DNA from: Bacteroidales bacterium
Lineage (GTDB): Bacteria > Bacteroidota > Bacteroidia > Bacteroidales > Marinilabiliaceae
NCBI GenBank assembly: GCA_015061285.1
Contig: SUWW01000004.1
Location: 64,341-121,862 of the forward strand
Reading direction: 5' to 3'
Length of the DNA: 57,522 nt
Part shown: positions 17,626-27,527 of the stretch, in pieces
Position numbering within the stretch: position 1 is the first letter of the stretch
Layout of the letters: every line of letters starts with the position of its first letter
Translations under genes and position numbers: made by a program
The notes under the pieces: generated by a model
What the model was told of the DNA's origin: nothing
Seen by the model: only the letters and a program-made list of their open reading frames with translations
Databases searched by the model: none

Positions 17626-19431
17626 ATGAACTATACAAAACAAACATACGAAGATCTAATAATTCTTCATAATAGATTGTGCAAGTCTTCAATTAACGAT
17701 TATTTGGAGATTGTGGAAGGTATTAGTCATAATTTAGAAGAAGTTAAAAGGTGTTATTTGTTTCCTTTAAATCTTTCAGCTGATTTTTATAATACTCTTT
17801 CAGAAAGGGAAAATCTTGATTTTGAAAGGAACAAATTAAAACTGGCAAAGGAACTTTACATATATCTGGCAAAAATGATGTTCTCGTTTCTTTGGGCAGA
17901 TATCTATAAAATGAATTCATATAGAATAGCGTTGGAATTGGGCAGAACAGAATTCCCGTATGAACAAGCGAATGACTGGTGTATGGATTATATTAAAATA
18001 CAAGAATTTACTTATGATAGTTTTTTCTTCTGTATTAATCGAGACAAACTCTATTTTGATAATAAAAATAATTATGCGGTATATAAAAATGAATTACGTT
18101 TAGGGAATTGTGATATTCTTAACTCGTTCCCAAAAGAGACAACACTTCCCAAAGATGTAATAGATTCTTTTTCTTCTTTGATAACGGAAAAGTATAAAAT
18201 GTATATGGATTACGTAGAAAATAATTATTCATTTGTTAAATATGCATTTCCGTCTTATAATAAACAGATTAGAGTTTATATTTCCTTGAAATATGGTAAT
18301 TGCTATGAGTTTGTAATGAATATGTATGACTCACAGTCGTATAGTGTCCAAATCTATCCGAATGATGTTGTTTACTTATATAGGTTTTCAAATGTCGAAG
18401 CAATTGATGACAAGATTTCAAATGGGATAAACAGTGGATTTACCTATCCAGATTATAAGGATTTGGATTATTTATTTAGTATATTGTCCATACATTTTGA
18501 ATTAAACAGATTGTTTGTGCGTTATGCGTCTGTTGATGATTTGCGAGATTATTTGATATATATGCTTAGAGGACGACTAAAAAAAGTGTCAATTCTTTCT
18601 GACAAAACAATAATAATAGGCGATGAAAAATGTATGTTACTTTTTGATAACGTTCCAACAGTTGATGTTTTGCAGAAACAATTGGACAAGGAGCGTGTGT
18701 GTGATTATAAATATATGGCATTTCGTTCAAATCCCGATGATTCTACAAGAAAAATGTTAGAGACGAATAATATATCCATTATTGATGTGAATCATTTAGC
18801 TACTGATTTGATTAATAACCAAAATGGCGATATGATACATTGGTTTATCAAATCACGCCTTTCTAATCTTCAAATTGATGAATCTTATAAAGCGATGTCT
18901 CTTGGTGATGTCTTAATAAAGAAATTAGAAAATTGTCCTAAAGGTAAAGAAGGATGGAAGCAGTATGAAGACATTGGAGGAGAGATATTCAGTTTTTTGT
19001 TTGCAGATAGTTTTCGTAATTATACATATGAATTTCAATCCCCTACAGCTGATGGCATTTTTAGAAGGGATATGGTTGTAAACAACACATTTAAGGATTC
19101 GCCAAGTTTTTGGCAATTAGTTAAAAGTGATTATAAATCGAATTTGATTATTATTGATTTTAAAAATTACAAAGACCAGTTAAATCAAGATGAGTTTTTT
19201 AATCCATCTAAATATGTGACTAAACTATCGGGGAATTTTGCAATAATTTTTTCTCGTTATGGTTTGGACGAATCTGCTAAAAAGTTTCAAATTAAATTAT
19301 TAGAAGAGAATAAATTATTATTGTGTTTGTCCGATGCAAATTTGATAGACTTAATCACTCAAAAGACAAATGGTCAGAATCCATTGTGTAGTCTTGAGAA
19401 TATATACTATGACTTATGTAAAAGTAAATAG
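17626..19431 (+). CDS. 601-aa protein with C-terminal PD-(D/E)XK-like nuclease region
   Basis: The gene starts 13 nt after the methyltransferase-HIT gene, so it is the third gene of the operon. It is markedly AT-rich against its neighbours, which suggests separate acquisition. The first 420 residues have no motif I know. Residues 445-575 fit a restriction-endonuclease fold: a helix with GGEIF (E453), a strand with RRDMVV (D482), then IIIDFKNYK giving D511-x-K513, and a following helix/strand with GNFAIIFSRYG. Such domains occur in Mrr-like nucleases. The nuclease call rests on this motif order and is moderate. Confidence 0.6.
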   Translation: MNYTKQTYEDLIILHNRLCKSSINDYLEIVEGISHNLEEVKRCYLFPLNLSADFYNTLSERENLDFERNKLKLAKELYIYLAKMMFSFLWADIYKMNSYRIALELGRTEFPYEQANDWCMDYIKIQEFTYDSFFFCINRDKLYFDNKNNYAVYKNELRLGNCDILNSFPKETTLPKDVIDSFSSLITEKYKMYMDYVENNYSFVKYAFPSYNKQIRVYISLKYGNCYEFVMNMYDSQSYSVQIYPNDVVYLYRFSNVEAIDDKISNGINSGFTYPDYKDLDYLFSILSIHFELNRLFVRYASVDDLRDYLIYMLRGRLKKVSILSDKTIIIGDEKCMLLFDNVPTVDVLQKQLDKERVCDYKYMAFRSNPDDSTRKMLETNNISIIDVNHLATDLINNQNGDMIHWFIKSRLSNLQIDESYKAMSLGDVLIKKLENCPKGKEGWKQYEDIGGEIFSFLFADSFRNYTYEFQSPTADGIFRRDMVVNNTFKDSPSFWQLVKSDYKSNLIIIDFKNYKDQLNQDEFFNPSKYVTKLSGNFAIIFSRYGLDESAKKFQIKLLEENKLLLCLSDANLIDLITQKTNGQNPLCSLENIYYDLCKSK

Positions 19432-19467
19432 TTAGAAAGGTTCTATTACGCCATAAATAACAAAAAA

Positions 19468-19755
19468 ATGTGGCAGAAACTTCGCGAGCACATTTTCACT
19501 GCCCTTGTCGCTCGCACCGACATTGATTTCATAGCATTGGAAAAAGGAGAAATGACATCTCGCAAAGCCGTCGATATGCTTATGCAGACAATGGAGGAAT
19601 ACGCAAATTGGGGCTTTCATTTTATGGAGGACAAATTAACTGATGACCCTAACTATTTCTTTCGTGAAACAGCGTTTTTGGAAGTGTTTATGGCTTTTGA
19701 TACTTCTATCGATGATAGCGGCGAAGAAGATGACGAACCCGAGTCGTTAGATTAA
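19468..19755 (+). CDS. Small acidic hypothetical protein
   Basis: This 95-aa protein is not one I recognise. It is helical, with a strongly acidic tail (DDSGEEDDEPESLD). It lies 36 nt after the 601-aa gene on the same strand and ends 25 nt before the convergent integrase gene. The acidic composition would suit a DNA-mimic or inhibitor, such as a regulator of the preceding nuclease-like proteins, but that is speculation. It may also have its own promoter. Confidence 0.5.
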   Translation: MWQKLREHIFTALVARTDIDFIALEKGEMTSRKAVDMLMQTMEEYANWGFHFMEDKLTDDPNYFFRETAFLEVFMAFDTSIDDSGEEDDEPESLD

Positions 19756-19779
19756 CACATAGATCATTTAGTTGTGTTC

Positions 19780-21213
19780 TTACCCCACCACCATCTCCAA
19801 TCTCTTGCCCCAAGCCTCCATCGTGTAGTCGGTTTTCTTTAGCCCGCTTATCCAATTCTTGATTTCTCCTGCCATCTGATAATTGCTCATCGCCGCACCG
19901 ACCGCCATGTTAGTGAGGTCTGAGGACAGTTGTTTTGCGTTGCAAGCCTCAATTATGCTATTGTAGATCGATAGTGTCTCCTCGTTTGATGGATACTCTA
20001 TATCATCAGCATCGCTCCAGTCTACTTCTGCAAGTTTCTTCTCTGAAGTCCTATGACTCCTATGGATATAGCGCATCGAGGTGTGTATAGTCCCATGTCC
20101 CAGAATTTGCATGATGACAAATGGATTGTCGGCCAACTCCGCCAATTGGGAAGCACAAGTATGACGCGCCACATGAAAAGTGAGATGGAATGGCAGATGC
20201 AGGAACTTTTCTATTGACAGAAGATGCTTGTTGACGATTGGCAATACTCGGGATGGAAACAAAGTATTTATGTCTTCGTGCTCCTTTATATACTTCTCCG
20301 CTATTCTTTGCGCCTTCCCATTGAAGAGCATATATAGAGGCAGAACCACATCGGTTTCCGTCTTTTGAGTCTTTCGCTCAATCACTATACCTTTCTTGTC
20401 GTAGCGCAGTTCACTTTTGAGAAGCGTGCTCACATCGCTGTAGCGCAGTCCCGTATAGCAGGAAAACAGGAACATGTCAAGAACCACCTCACTTATGTGT
20501 TCATCATCAAGAGCTTTACGGTCAATATTCTCAAGAATCACAAGTTGCTCAGTTGTCAGCGATGGACGACGAGTCGATTTCCCCTTGACGAGATTGAAGT
20601 CGTCGTAAGGATTATTTCGTATTAGACCATCCAGCTTGGCTTCGCGTGACAACTTGCGCAGATACATATGATAGTTGAATGCCGTAGAACCATTTTTACC
20701 CGTGTTTGCCTTGAGATACTTGTCGTACTCGACAATCAGGGCGTAATTCAGTTCGCTAAATGAAAGTCTTGCGCTCTTGATTCCTTTGAACTCCTTGATG
20801 AACTTGCAGAATGAAGACATTGTATACTTATGTCCTTTTCGCGTGTTAGCCTTGCATTCCTCCTCCTCGACATACCTATTGAACGTCTCGATAACGTCCA
20901 CACTTTCAAACGACGTAAGATTCTTAGCTGCTGCCTTTATTTCCATCGAATTGAATGGACGGTTATGCTCGTCTGCATCCTTCTCCGCTGTTTCAATGTT
21001 CTCTATTATGCCGTGCATGAACGTGTTGTACTGCTCCGCATTGGTGTGCTTAACGACAATCTGGCGGGCTGGGTCCCACTGCTTGGCACTTTCAAGCACA
21101 ATGCCCGTTGAGATGAATACTCTACAGTCAGCACCCTTATACACTTCCAACTCTATGTGCAATGGATAATTCTTGCGGCGGCCAAGTATGAGTTTGAACT
21201 TTGCTTTCATCAT
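19780..21213 (-). CDS. Tyrosine recombinase/integrase, second of tandem pair
   Basis: The 477-aa protein has the Bacteroidetes integrase layout: an N-terminal arm-binding domain (1-80), a SAM-like core-binding domain (about 110-210) and a C-terminal catalytic domain. The active-site set is visible: R in SCYTGLRYSDV, HVARHTC, LGHGTIHTSMRY with H and then the nucleophilic Y. Its start lies 1 nt beyond the stop of the upstream paralog, so they are cotranscribed. It probably catalyses integration and excision of the element. About 60 residues follow the tyrosine, as in the sister protein. Confidence 0.9.
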   Translation of the reverse strand: MMKAKFKLILGRRKNYPLHIELEVYKGADCRVFISTGIVLESAKQWDPARQIVVKHTNAEQYNTFMHGIIENIETAEKDADEHNRPFNSMEIKAAAKNLTSFESVDVIETFNRYVEEEECKANTRKGHKYTMSSFCKFIKEFKGIKSARLSFSELNYALIVEYDKYLKANTGKNGSTAFNYHMYLRKLSREAKLDGLIRNNPYDDFNLVKGKSTRRPSLTTEQLVILENIDRKALDDEHISEVVLDMFLFSCYTGLRYSDVSTLLKSELRYDKKGIVIERKTQKTETDVVLPLYMLFNGKAQRIAEKYIKEHEDINTLFPSRVLPIVNKHLLSIEKFLHLPFHLTFHVARHTCASQLAELADNPFVIMQILGHGTIHTSMRYIHRSHRTSEKKLAEVDWSDADDIEYPSNEETLSIYNSIIEACNAKQLSSDLTNMAVGAAMSNYQMAGEIKNWISGLKKTDYTMEAWGKRLEMVVG

Positions 21214-21214
21214 T

Positions 21215-22660
21215 CTATTCGTTTGTCGCTATCAGTGATTGTAGTTTATCGTTCAGTTCTCTGATCGTCATGGATGAGACTTCTCTGCTTTCAAGCCAGA
21301 CCCTAATGAGGTCATATCTGTCCTTGTCCTTCATAAATGTGCCAAGCACTACCATAGTATGTGCTGCACTGAGACCAACAGAACCGCACACCTCTTTCAG
21401 ACTCTGACAAACCTCCATTATGTTGCGCTCGGGTTCAGATCCGTCGGCACTCCAGCTTATATGCCTGAGCTTCTTCTCCGCAGCCTTATGGCTCTTGCTG
21501 ATATACCTCATGGATGTGTTTATGTCGCAATGTCCAAGGACATCTTTTATCACGAAAGGATTGTCCACTTTCTCCGCAAGGATTGAAGCGCAAGTATGAC
21601 GTGCAGTATGGAAAGTGACGCTGTCAGGCAACCCGACCAATTGGAAAACCTTACGTAGCCGAGCCCGTAAATTGTTCACATGCACCATAGGAAACAACGT
21701 CTCTCGGTCTGAGCCATCCTCTAGATACTTCAGGGCTATAGTCTGGGGCTTACCGTCAAACAGTATGTGCAGAGGTAGAGTGACGATTTCGTTTGTCTTT
21801 TGCATGATTTTCTGTATCACCAGTCCATTCGTATCGTGCGACACATCGCTCTTCAGCAATGATGAATTATCGCTGATGCGCAGGCCAGTATAGCAAGAGA
21901 ACAGGAAGCGGTCCAATGCACATTCGTACTTTTTTAGCTGGTTTTCGTTTGAAGCTAAGTCGCGCAATTGATCTCTTGTTATCGATTCGAGCAATGCCAG
22001 TTGCTCTTTGGTCAGCGAAGGTTTCTGTTCCTGCTTTGGCTCCGTTAGAGGATAATAGTCATAGGGGGAAGTCTTCATGTAGCCGTCCTTCACGGCCATG
22101 GATATACAGTTGCGGATTGTTATGTTCGCCCCGAAGATGGTACTTGCCGCCAACGAATGTTGCATGAACTTGTTGAAGTCCGAGATGAACGCAAGCGTTA
22201 TTTCTCTGAAGTAGAGTTTCGACGCTTTAGTTCCTTTTAGGAGATCAACATAGCGGTGCAAGGTGGCTAAGTGATTCATATACGTGACAATGGTAGGATC
22301 CTTCAGTTTTCCCTTCGATATGTACTCCGAGAACTTGTCAAAGGCATTGATCTCGTCAATAGACGTAGTGTTGACAGACGCCTTGCGAATGATGTCTTTC
22401 GTCACTACACCGCCTCTGTTCTCCACCTCCAATTCCACTCGCTCAATATTCTTAATCATATTATTGAGCATTGCATTGTAGGGAGCAGCGTAATCATGTC
22501 GGACAATGAGTTGATGATTGGCGTCCCACTGCTTTGCACTGTCGAGCGTCACGCCTGTGGGTATAAAGACTCGGCAGTCGATGCCTTTATAAACTTCCAA
22601 CTCGATGTTTAGTGGGTAGTTCTTGCGTCTGCCCAGTATCAATTTGAACCTTGCTTTCAT
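21215..22660 (-). CDS. Tyrosine recombinase/integrase, first of tandem pair
   Basis: With the ATG at 22660 the protein has 481 aa and begins MKARFKLILGRRKNYPL, aligning residue for residue with the downstream integrase start; an ATG 60 nt earlier only adds an unrelated tail. Catalytic residues are in SCYTGLRISDN, HTARHTCAS and LGHCDINTSMRY. It is clearly a paralog of the next gene, with the closest match in the first 55 residues. Two active-looking recombinases in tandem may act as a heteromeric pair or on the two ends. Operator-like palindromes lie in the promoter region. Confidence 0.9.
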   Translation of the reverse strand: MKARFKLILGRRKNYPLNIELEVYKGIDCRVFIPTGVTLDSAKQWDANHQLIVRHDYAAPYNAMLNNMIKNIERVELEVENRGGVVTKDIIRKASVNTTSIDEINAFDKFSEYISKGKLKDPTIVTYMNHLATLHRYVDLLKGTKASKLYFREITLAFISDFNKFMQHSLAASTIFGANITIRNCISMAVKDGYMKTSPYDYYPLTEPKQEQKPSLTKEQLALLESITRDQLRDLASNENQLKKYECALDRFLFSCYTGLRISDNSSLLKSDVSHDTNGLVIQKIMQKTNEIVTLPLHILFDGKPQTIALKYLEDGSDRETLFPMVHVNNLRARLRKVFQLVGLPDSVTFHTARHTCASILAEKVDNPFVIKDVLGHCDINTSMRYISKSHKAAEKKLRHISWSADGSEPERNIMEVCQSLKEVCGSVGLSAAHTMVVLGTFMKDKDRYDLIRVWLESREVSSMTIRELNDKLQSLIATNE

Positions 22661-22713
22661 TGTAAATATGTCTTGATACTTTGCCTTTCTGTGTATCATG
22701 GTTGTATCAAGAT

Positions 22714-22848
22714 ATTGCAAAAGTATGCAATAAATCTGAGACTGAGAGCAATTTTCAGAAGTCGTGTAAAATGGAGGTCTATTTCTAAATGTTTATATTA
22801 CAGTAGATTGCAACTGAAATATAAGAAGCGGTTGCAGGGTGTTGCAAG
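22714..22848. promoter_or_regulatory. Operator-like palindromes upstream of integrases
   Basis: TATTGCA-N6-TGCAATA is perfect at 22713-22732, and GTTGCA-N6-TGCAAG lies at 22831-22848. Both match the 6-bp-gap palindromes at 3054-3143 beside the CI-like repressor gene. The 11 bases ATTGCAACTGA at 22807 also recur at 3102. This region probably holds the integrase promoter, repressor sites and possibly the attachment site. Confidence 0.55.
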
Positions 22849-22882
22849 GCAAAATCGAACTTGATGATTTGAAAGCAATTCA

Positions 22883-22920
22883 CAACACTTTTGCCGCGCT
22901 TTCTGAATTTCGCGGTGTTG
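22883..22920. terminator. GC-rich hairpin near element right edge
   Basis: CAACAC and CCGCG (22883-22898) pair with CGCGG and TGTTG (22911-22920), with a 5-nt bulge on the left arm. There is no long T run, so it may be a weak terminator or a structured site near the attachment junction rather than a true intrinsic terminator. Confidence 0.35.
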
Positions 22921-22943
22921 TTTATCGGTAACTCAAAAAATGA

Positions 22944-23321
22944 CTACACACAAAGCTTATCAAACATTTTCAAGTATTTTTTAGCAATAGCAACATGATT
23001 GCGTCCACCTTTTGCTAAGTATTCGCGAAACACTTCTCGATAGCTCGCTGCCCAATCTGCGCCTATCAAATCTTCGAACGAAATGACAATTTCTTTATTG
23101 TAGGTTGCAATATCAAGAGTGCCAGTTCCCTTTTCGCGAGGATTATGGCAAACAATATGCCCATTGCTATCGATTAGATCATCACCTAACATCATCAATT
23201 CATTGCTATGCATTGATACAACTTCTGATAACGGACGAACACCTTGAAATGTTACGAGATTAGGTCTGTTAGTTTTCCCACTATAACCTATGTGAAAATG
23301 TAAATAAATATTGTTATCCAT
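22944..23321 (-). CDS. Hypothetical 125-aa protein
   Basis: The protein starts MDNNIYLHFHIGYSGK and contains a long helical C-terminal part ending in HVAIAKKYLKMFDKLCV. No signal peptide, membrane segment or known motif is visible. It lies between the element's integrases and dapA, with 250-bp gaps on the dapA side, so it may belong to the element, an older insertion or the chromosome. Codon and base use do not separate these options by eye. Confidence 0.5.
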   Translation of the reverse strand: MDNNIYLHFHIGYSGKTNRPNLVTFQGVRPLSEVVSMHSNELMMLGDDLIDSNGHIVCHNPREKGTGTLDIATYNKEIVISFEDLIGADWAASYREVFREYLAKGGRNHVAIAKKYLKMFDKLCV

Positions 23322-23433
23322 CGCTTTATATTTTTAGGTTAGTGACAAATTATGTCGAATAATCAATCTTGAATTTTCGTTGTTTTTATCATTATAAAAC
23401 AATGGATGCAAAATTTACCTCAAAAAGTCGAGT

Positions 23434-23448
23434 GTAGGCTCTGCCTAC
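23434..23448. repeat. REP-like palindrome GTAGGC-TCT-GCCTAC
   Basis: A 6-bp stem with a TCT loop. The same core, extended to 8 bp, recurs at 52575-52593 in the RHS debris region, 29 kb away, so it is a dispersed repeat rather than a local feature. Confidence 0.5.
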
Positions 23449-23499
23449 GTAGTAGCAAGTAATGATAAAATGTTAGTTTTTACCCTATATAAGCAAAAA

Positions 23500-23530
23500 T
23501 GTGCCTACAGAACATCTGTCTGTAGGCACA
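23500..23530 (-). terminator. Intrinsic terminator of dapA
   Basis: On the minus strand TGTGCCTACAGA and its complement form a 12-bp stem with a short loop, followed by TTTTTGC. It lies 40 nt beyond the dapA stop. Confidence 0.7.
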
Positions 23531-23569
23531 ATAAAAGATATGAGTATTATGTAGTCTATGTAGACTTTC

Positions 23570-24463
23570 TTAGATTATGTTTAGCGATTTTAGTTCGTCG
23601 AGGAGAAGTTTCTTGTTGGCTGGCTCCATAGGGCAGAGGGGAGCGCGGTAAACTTCTTCAATCATACCCATAGCTGCGAGGGCTGCTTTTACTGGTATTG
23701 GGTTCGACTCAATAAAAAGTAAATCCATAAGTCGACGATAGCGGTAAAAGAGTTTACGTGCTTCGGCTACATTGCCTTCAATAGAAAGTTTCATCAGTTT
23801 GGCGAAATCTTTCGGAAAGACGTTAGCAGCTACCGATATGCAGCCGTCAGCTCCTAATAAGTTGCACAACATCGATAAGTTGTCGTCGCCGCTATATACG
23901 CGAAATCCTTCAGGGCGGCGAGCTACAAGTTCTGCTGTTGCGTTAATGTTTCCGCTGGCTTCTTTTATACCAACAATGTTGTCGAAATCGTTTGCTAAAC
24001 GTATTACGGTGTCGGGCTTTATGGCAGAACCAGTTCGACCGGGAACGTTGTATAGTATTATTGGTAGCTCAGGCGTGTTTTGCGCAACTTGCGAAAAGTG
24101 TAGATACATACCTTGCTGAGTTGGTTTATTGTAATATGGCCCCACAACCAAAGCTGCGTCTACGCCTGCGTTGGCAGCATTCTTTGTGTATTTTTTGCAA
24201 CTTTCAGTTGAGTTGCTACCTGTCCCTGCAATAAGTGTAATCTTGCCACCAACGCGTTTGACGGTGTATTCAAACATGCGAGCATCTTCCTCTTCGGTAA
24301 GCGTCGGTGTTTCGCCCGATGTACCGCATACTACGATGCCGTTTGTGCCATTTTCAAGATGAAAATCGAGTATTTTATCGAGAGCTGCATAATCTATTGA
24401 ACCATTGCTTTTGAATGGTGTAACCATGGCAGCTATTGACCCCTGGAGGGTAAAATTCTTCAT
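23570..24463 (-). CDS. dapA: 4-hydroxy-tetrahydrodipicolinate synthase
   Basis: The 297-aa protein condenses pyruvate with aspartate semialdehyde, the first committed step to lysine and diaminopimelate. It has the usual family length. GTSGETPTL (45-53) binds the pyruvate carboxylate, LYNVPGRTG (about 137-145) carries the catalytic tyrosine and arginine, and GIKEASGN (about 164-171) carries the Schiff-base lysine. It is transcribed alone, with a -7 box just upstream and a strong terminator downstream. It is the first clear housekeeping gene to the right of the mobile element. Confidence 0.97.
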   Translation of the reverse strand: MKNFTLQGSIAAMVTPFKSNGSIDYAALDKILDFHLENGTNGIVVCGTSGETPTLTEEEDARMFEYTVKRVGGKITLIAGTGSNSTESCKKYTKNAANAGVDAALVVGPYYNKPTQQGMYLHFSQVAQNTPELPIILYNVPGRTGSAIKPDTVIRLANDFDNIVGIKEASGNINATAELVARRPEGFRVYSGDDNLSMLCNLLGADGCISVAANVFPKDFAKLMKLSIEGNVAEARKLFYRYRRLMDLLFIESNPIPVKAALAAMGMIEEVYRAPLCPMEPANKKLLLDELKSLNII

Positions 24464-24483
24464 TTCGTTTCGTTTTTATGATG

Positions 24484-24491
24484 CAAATGTA
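24484..24491 (-). promoter_or_regulatory. dapA -7 promoter box
   Basis: On the minus strand TACATTTG is an exact match to the Bacteroidetes TAnnTTTG box, 21 nt before the dapA start codon. A good TTTG -33 box is not evident. Confidence 0.55.
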
Positions 24492-24640
24492 ACACAATAC
24501 GAATAAATAAATCTAACAATTTATTACAAAATTAACAGCTCGTCTGTCTGTAGGAGTAGCATTATGTGGATGAGGTTTGCTACGTAATCATAGGTATAAC
24601 ATATTCTACAAAATTATGCATATACAATAGTATTGTGTAC

Positions 24641-24677
24641 AAAAAAACGCCGAACGATTTTTCATCGTCCGGCGTTG
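24641..24677 (-). terminator. Intrinsic terminator of groES-groEL
   Basis: On the minus strand AACGCCGGACGAT pairs with ATCGTTCGGCGTT around a short loop (one G.U), followed by a run of T. It starts about 30 nt after the groEL stop. Confidence 0.85.
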
Positions 24678-24705
24678 AATTATGGCTAATCTAATTATTA
24701 ACTAA

Positions 24706-26361
<1,656 letters not shown>

Positions 26362-26376
26362 TTAATAATCAGATTA

Positions 26377-26655
26377 TTATTCGATGTAGAGAACATCGCT
26401 TTGAGAAATAAGCAAGTAGGTCTCGTCGTTGATAGTGAGTTCAGTGCCTGAATACTTACCATAGAGAACAACATCGCCAACTTTTACTTCTACTGGCTCG
26501 TCTTTCTTAGCAGCGCCTACAAGCACAACGCTACCTTTGAGAGGTTTCTCTTTTGCAGAGTCAGGAATAATGATGCCACCAGCAGTTTTTGCTTCGGCTT
26601 CCTGTGGTTTTACCAACACTTTACCTGCGAGAATTTTTCCTTTTAGTTCTGACAT
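26377..26655 (-). CDS. groS: Co-chaperonin GroES
   Basis: The 92-aa protein caps the GroEL ring. It has the mobile loop AKTAGGIIIPDSAKEKPLKG (22-41), KVGDVVLYGKYSGTE, and the usual C-terminal strand. It is the first gene of the bicistronic heat-shock operon with groEL. A perfect 8-bp inverted repeat lies 38 nt upstream of its start (26693-26723). No CIRCE element is present, so regulation is probably not by HrcA at this site. Confidence 0.98.
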   Translation of the reverse strand: MSELKGKILAGKVLVKPQEAEAKTAGGIIIPDSAKEKPLKGSVVLVGAAKKDEPVEVKVGDVVLYGKYSGTELTINDETYLLISQSDVLYIE

Positions 26656-26692
26656 TTTGGTATGATTTAGAAATTATTAATTCAATTTTTTC

Positions 26693-26723
26693 GTGTCTGC
26701 TCTATTTGTTTTTTTGCAGACAC
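26693..26723. promoter_or_regulatory. Inverted repeat upstream of groES
   Basis: GTGTCTGC (26693-26700) and GCAGACAC (26716-26723) form a perfect 8-bp inverted repeat with a 15-nt gap, one and a half helical turns. A second, imperfect palindrome, TTCGGACA-N4-TGTCGGAA, lies at 26759-26778. Neither resembles CIRCE. Confidence 0.45.
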
Positions 26724-26920
26724 TGGGGCTTTACTCACTTAGCGTGCCAAAATGAAAATTCGGACATTATTGTCGGAAATGGGCGATGGTATGTGTCATA
26801 ATGTGGCGGTGTGAGTCTCCGATGTGACATTTTTGTCGAATAGCGTTTCAAAAATCAATTTTCGATTTTCAACTTGCTAAATAGTATGTACTTTCGCGAC
26901 AAATAATTCAATAAAGATTA

Positions 26921-27505
26921 ATGAGAAAAATTAGCTACGCGATAGGTATGAATATCGCAGCCAATTTGAAGCAGCAAGGTGCTAAAGATATTGATGCGCA
27001 AGCTGTTGTCGATGGCATGAAGGCCGTTCTTGAAGGCAAACCAACAGAAATTACAGGACAAGAAGCTGGTCAGTTACTCAATAAATACTTCACCGAGTTG
27101 GAGGAGAATCAGAATGCACGCATCATAGAAGATGGTAGAGCCTTTTTGGCTGCCAATGGCGAACGTGCAGAAGTGACCGTTCTTAAGAGTGGCTTGCAAT
27201 ACGAAATTATGCGCGAAGGCAATGGCCGCAAGCCTAAAGCTACCGATCGTGTTAGTTGCCATTATCATGGTACGCTCATCGATGGTACTGTGTTCGATAG
27301 CTCGGTTCAACGTGGCGAACCTGCAACATTCCCAGTTAATGGCGTGATTCAAGGTTGGGTAGAAGCTCTACAACTTATGCCTGTAGGCTCTAAATGGAAA
27401 CTCTACATTCCTTACAATCTTGGTTATGGCGCGCGTGGTGCTGGTAGCTCAATACCTCCCTATGCAACGCTTATCTTCGAAGTAGAATTACTTGACATTT
27501 TATAA
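26921..27505 (+). CDS. FKBP-type peptidyl-prolyl isomerase, cytosolic
   Basis: The 194-aa protein has an N-terminal helical dimerisation domain (1-75) and a C-terminal FKBP domain with [18 protein letters not shown] and the [13 protein letters not shown] strand. The layout is that of the Mip/FkpA group, but it lacks a signal peptide. It is divergent from groES, and the lipoprotein paralog follows after 22 nt. Both presumably catalyse proline isomerisation and aid folding, this one inside the cell. The start at 26921 is the first ATG after the divergent promoter region. Confidence 0.9.
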   Translation: MRKISYAIGMNIAANLKQQGAKDIDAQAVVDGMKAVLEGKPTEITGQEAGQLLNKYFTELEENQNARIIEDGRAFLAANGERAEVTVLKSGLQYEIMREGNGRKPKATDRVSCHYHGTLIDGTVFDSSVQRGEPATFPVNGVIQGWVEALQLMPVGSKWKLYIPYNLGYGARGAGSSIPPYATLIFEVELLDIL

Positions 27506-27527
27506 ACTTGATAATAAAAATATAAAG

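Larger units (their letters stand above)
1..22870. mobile_element. Integrated mobile element (left end outside window)
   Basis: The stretch holds replication-initiation genes, a CI-like repressor, an antirestriction-type helicase/methylase operon, toxin-antitoxin-like pairs, nuclease cargo and two tandem tyrosine recombinases at its right edge. It stops before the housekeeping gene dapA. No relaxase, coupling protein, capsid, portal or terminase gene is visible, so whether this is an integrative conjugative or mobilizable element, a phage satellite or part of a phage cannot be decided. The right boundary is put near 22.85-22.9 kb because integrases normally sit next to the attachment site. 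No att repeat can be shown without the left end. Confidence 0.75.

Noticed and set aside
1-22870. Conjugation or virion genes that would classify the element.
   Set aside because: No relaxase, type IV coupling protein, Tra, capsid, portal or terminase gene could be recognised in the window.
26656-26920. CIRCE element for HrcA control of groES-groEL.
   Set aside because: The consensus TTAGCACTC-N9-GAGTGCTAA is absent; the repeat present has a different sequence and gap.
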